Assembly: GCA_030743445.1 (NCBI GenBank)
Contig: JASLSL010000165.1
Location: forward strand, 1 to 8,073
Direction of reading: 5' to 3'
DNA from: Alphaproteobacteria bacterium
Lineage (GTDB): Bacteria; Pseudomonadota; Alphaproteobacteria; UBA8366
Length of the DNA: 8,073 nucleotides
This document shows positions 6,031 to 8,073 of this stretch, one piece after another (positions within the stretch are counted from its first letter, which is position 1; the number at the start of each line of letters is the position of its first letter). The notes under the pieces were generated by a model. It was not told where the DNA came from, did not search any database, and saw nothing but the letters and a program-made list of their open reading frames with translations. The position numbers and the translations under genes are program-made.

Positions 6031-6066
6031 CGCGCACCGCCTCGTCCCGACGCCAACAGGCCTTTG

Positions 6067-6103
6067 CGTCGTTCAATAATACGACGGCGGTGAAATCCGT
6101 CTT
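6067..6103 (-). promoter_or_regulatory. Possible promoter with an inverted repeat ahead of the CBS gene
   Basis: On the minus strand TATTAT (6076-6081) matches five of six bases of a -10 element. AAGACG, 16 bases upstream (6098-6103), is a weak -35 candidate. A start near 6069 would give a leader of about 38 nt. The -10 lies inside an inverted repeat, CGTCGT (6067-6072) with ACGACG (6081-6086). A second one, GACGG (6083-6087) with CCGTC (6097-6101), shares bases with it, so the two could not form together. It could be an operator or RNA hairpin, or chance in GC-rich DNA. Confidence 0.3.
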
Positions 6104-6112
6104 TGACGTAGA

Positions 6113-6922
6113 TCACCTCTGATCGAAGAAATCGGCGAGCACCGCGTTGAACGCATGGGGTCGTTCCGCATTCGGCACGTGTCCCGCCCCGGCGATCACC
6201 GCCATCCGGGCGCCGGGGATGCGGTCGCGGTAGACCTCCATCCGACCCGGTGGTGTGGGCACGTCGAACTCGCCCGCCACCACCAGGGTCGGCACATGGA
6301 TTTCTTCCAGCCGGTCGTCGAAATCCATCGCCACGATGGCCGCACTCGACTTGGCGAAGCCGGCGACCGAATGGCCGGCGACGATGCCCTGGAGACGCTC
6401 GAACTCGGCCGGGTTTTCGGCCTTGAATTCGGGCGCGAAATAGCGCTCGGTCATGACCCGGGCGCGGTCGCCGATCACCTCCCCCGCCGCCTGCATCGCC
6501 TTGACGTTGTCGCGGATGAACTGCTTGCCGCTGTCCGGCATCACGCCCTGGGTCGCCATCAGGGTCAGGCTCGCCAGCCGGTCGGCATGGCCGAGGGCGA
6601 GCGCGAAGCCGACCATGCCGCCGAGCGAGGCGCCGACGTAGTGGGTCCGCTCGATGCCGTTGGCGTCGAGCAGCCCGACGACGTCCGCCGCCAAATCCTC
6701 CATCCGATAGTCCGCGGCGCCGAGCCCGCTCTCGCCGTGACCGCGAAAGTCGAAGCTCAACACCCGGTGGTGATCCCGGAACGCCGCGACTTGGGGCCGC
6801 CAGCACCCGCGGTCGAAGGCATAGCCATGCGCGAAAGTCAGCGCCGGCGCCGCCTCTGGTCGCCCTTGGGGCCCGGCTATCTCATAGCTCAGCGCGACGC
6901 CGTCGACCTCGCAAATCGGCAT
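6113..6922 (-). CDS. Alpha/beta hydrolase, 3-oxoadipate enol-lactonase (PcaD)-like
   Basis: A complete 269-residue alpha/beta hydrolase of the size of PcaD and related esterases. The oxyanion-hole strand is FAHGYAFDRGCW (30-41). FDFRGHGESG (57-66) follows, and the nucleophile elbow is GASLGG (97-102) with Ser99. The acid is Asp220 in VVAGEFDVPTP, and the catalytic His248 lies in GAGHVPNAERP. A cap region spans about 130-200. Such enzymes hydrolyse lactones, esters or C-C bonds in ring-cleavage products. The start is preceded only by a GGGCCGGGCG stretch rather than a clear ribosome binding site, and the gene begins 15 nt after the upstream dienelactone-hydrolase gene. Translation may therefore be coupled. 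It is the third gene of a hydrolase cluster. No beta-ketoadipate dioxygenase genes are in view, so the enol-lactonase reaction itself is not claimed. Confidence 0.88.
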   Translation of the reverse strand: MPICEVDGVALSYEIAGPQGRPEAAPALTFAHGYAFDRGCWRPQVAAFRDHHRVLSFDFRGHGESGLGAADYRMEDLAADVVGLLDANGIERTHYVGASLGGMVGFALALGHADRLASLTLMATQGVMPDSGKQFIRDNVKAMQAAGEVIGDRARVMTERYFAPEFKAENPAEFERLQGIVAGHSVAGFAKSSAAIVAMDFDDRLEEIHVPTLVVAGEFDVPTPPGRMEVYRDRIPGARMAVIAGAGHVPNAERPHAFNAVLADFFDQR

Positions 6923-6937
6923 CGCCCGGCCCGACGC

Positions 6938-7639
6938 TCAGCCGAGATTGTCAGCGAGAAAACGCAGCGTCTTGTCCCAGGCGTCGGCCGCCGCCTCGGG
7001 ATGGTGGCGCTCCGCACTGTCGAAATTCTGGAAGGCGTGATTGGCGCCTTCGTAGCGGTGAAACTCGCAAGCGATGCCGTGGCGCTTCAGCTCTTCCTCG
7101 GTCTTGTCGACGTCGTCGGGCGACGGGTTCTGGTCGAGCAACCCGAAGAGGCCCAGCACCGGGCCCTTGAGCTTGGGGATCAGCTCGAACGGGGTCGGCC
7201 CGTCGCCGCCCCACGAGACCATGGTGTTGCCGCCGTAGTAGTCGACCAGCGGACCGAATCGCGGGATCGAGCCGGCCCCGAGCATCGCCGTCCTTCCGCC
7301 CATGCAGTGGCCCATGATCGCAAGCCGAGTGCCGTCGACACTCTCGACGCCCTCGATATGCGCCAGAGTTGCCTCGATGTCGGCGACGATCCGCTTGTCG
7401 CGCAGCGAGGCCCGCCGCTCGTTGCGCTCCTCGATCCACGGATTGTAGTGGAACTTGTCCGGGGCGGCGGCGACGTAGCCGGCCGCAGCCAACCGGTCGA
7501 GCCGGTCCTCGGTGAAGTTATCCAGCCCGCCGATGTGACACATCAGGACGACCGCCGGGTGCGGTCCGTCGCCCTCGGGTGCGGCGATCCAGATCCGCAT
7601 CTCGCTGCCGCCGACTTCCACCGTATCCGTTCGCGCCAT
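6938..7639 (-). CDS. Dienelactone hydrolase family protein
   Basis: A complete 233-residue protein with the length and fold pattern of carboxymethylenebutenolidase. The nucleophile elbow is MGHCMGG (109-115), with Cys112 as nucleophile instead of Ser, as in true dienelactone hydrolases. The acid is Asp169 (FGLLDQNPSPDD), and His201 lies in GANHAFQNF. A Tyr pair in DYYGG (133-137) matches the usual YYG. In the reference enzyme a QE(I/F)FG motif holds Glu36, which activates the Cys. Here the aligned segment is MCHIGGLD with His35 in that place. The protein would hydrolyse a lactone or ester in the cytosol. GGGGAGGG (7644-7651 on the minus strand) lies four bases before the ATG. It sits between the amidohydrolase (50 nt upstream) and the alpha/beta hydrolase (15 nt downstream), a likely operon. 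Confidence 0.88.
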   Translation of the reverse strand: MARTDTVEVGGSEMRIWIAAPEGDGPHPAVVLMCHIGGLDNFTEDRLDRLAAAGYVAAAPDKFHYNPWIEERNERRASLRDKRIVADIEATLAHIEGVESVDGTRLAIMGHCMGGRTAMLGAGSIPRFGPLVDYYGGNTMVSWGGDGPTPFELIPKLKGPVLGLFGLLDQNPSPDDVDKTEEELKRHGIACEFHRYEGANHAFQNFDSAERHHPEAAADAWDKTLRFLADNLG

Positions 7640-7689
7640 CTCGCCCTCCCCTGTGTTTGGTCGCCGGAGTATGCCCCGGGGATGCCGGG

Positions 7690-8073
7690 TCAGTCGATAC
7701 GCTCGACCGTGTCGAACGCCATCGGCGCCAGCCCGTCGGCGTCGCGCCCGGTCCAGTCGCGGTCCGGGATCCGCGCCATCGAGCGTTGCTGCGCCTCTTC
7801 CAGCGCCTCGCTCGCGGCGTCGAGATCGACATTCAGCGGCCGTCCGTCCCGGACCACCGGCTCGCCGTCGACATAGACATGGCGTACCGCGCGCTCGGCG
7901 GCGACCAGGATCAGGCTCCGCAGCGGCTCGCGCACCGGCATCATCGCCGGATGCTTGAGGTCGACCAGCACCAGGTCGGCCTTGGCGCCGACCGCGAGCC
8001 GGCCGAGGTCGTCGCGCCCGAGCGCTCCCGCACCGCCCAGGGTCGCCGCGTTGAAGGCATCGCCGACCAGCGC
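7690..8073 (-). CDS. Amidohydrolase family protein (3' part)
   Basis: The C-terminal 127 residues of a gene whose start lies beyond the right edge; the stop is TGA at 7690-7692. The first visible stretch, AATLGGAGALGRDDLG then RLAVGAKADLVLVDL, is the classic end of the metal-dependent amidohydrolase barrel. There the chain leaves the catalytic domain and returns to the small beta-sandwich. The beta-sandwich follows: VRHVYVDGEPVVRDGR, then a tail helix DAASEALEEAQQRSMARIPDRDW. This arrangement is seen in the TrzA/AtzA, cytosine deaminase and guanine deaminase group, which hydrolyse C-N bonds of rings and amino-heterocycles using Zn or Fe. The metal ligands (HxH, His, His, Asp) are outside the window, so the substrate cannot be judged. 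It is likely the first visible gene of the hydrolase operon. Confidence 0.85.
   Translation of the reverse strand, partial: ALVGDAFNAATLGGAGALGRDDLGRLAVGAKADLVLVDLKHPAMMPVREPLRSLILVAAERAVRHVYVDGEPVVRDGRPLNVDLDAASEALEEAQQRSMARIPDRDWTGRDADGLAPMAFDTVERID

Noticed and set aside
2421..6052. A 13-bp sequence CCTCGTCCCGACG present at 2421-2433 and 6040-6052, ahead of two minus-strand genes
   Set aside because: It contains the GAGG of both ribosome binding sites, and a match of this length is expected about once by chance in a GC-rich window of this size.
6155..7876. A long plus-strand open frame across the hydrolase cluster
   Set aside because: It runs antisense to three genes with intact catalytic motifs, crosses their boundaries and lacks a ribosome binding site.

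Overview
The window is GC-rich, with typical bacterial gene packing and GC-biased third codon positions. The gene families present fit an alphaproteobacterium-like Gram-negative organism. That placement is an inference from composition and gene content, because no rRNA or other phylogenetic marker is present. No tRNA, rRNA, CRISPR array, insertion sequence, integrase or phage gene was seen. All ten genes are metabolic or small accessory genes, and two of them run off the window edges.

Layout. (1) 1-766, plus strand: the 3' end of an isocitrate lyase/PEP mutase superfamily gene, closest in appearance to the oxaloacetate decarboxylase type, followed after 22 nt by a RidA-family gene. The RidA-family protein lacks the arginine needed for imine deaminase activity. 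(2) 802-3407, minus strand: a PAPS-dependent type sulfotransferase, then a ThDP-dependent acetolactate-synthase-like enzyme. (3) 3637-3909, minus: a 90-residue protein of unknown function with a strong ribosome binding site and a possible FNR/FixK-type operator upstream. (4) 4099-5467, plus: a cysteine-dioxygenase-like cupin and a short-chain dehydrogenase, probably co-transcribed. Just after the dehydrogenase stop lies a short stretch that repeats the C-terminal coding sequence of the cupin, probably a relic of a second, lost cupin copy. (5) 5569-6030, minus: a two-CBS-domain protein. (6) 6113-8073, minus: a tight hydrolase cluster made of an amidohydrolase (5' end outside the window), a dienelactone-hydrolase-family protein and a PcaD-like alpha/beta hydrolase.

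How they may work together. The three consecutive hydrolases look like a small catabolic operon that could open and trim a cyclic amide or lactone substrate; the substrate cannot be told from sequence. The ICL/PEPM plus Rid pair resembles keto-acid/imine housekeeping. Three genes touch sulfur or 2-keto-acid chemistry (sulfotransferase, thiol dioxygenase-like cupin, ThDP enzyme), but they lie in different transcription units and no pathway can be assigned.

I did not find a clearly new multi-gene system. The items most worth a second look are the cupin C-terminal relic, the deaminase-dead RidA, the orphan small protein with its putative anaerobic-type operator, the His-for-Glu change in the dienelactone hydrolase homologue, and the stop-codon duplication at the end of the sulfotransferase.
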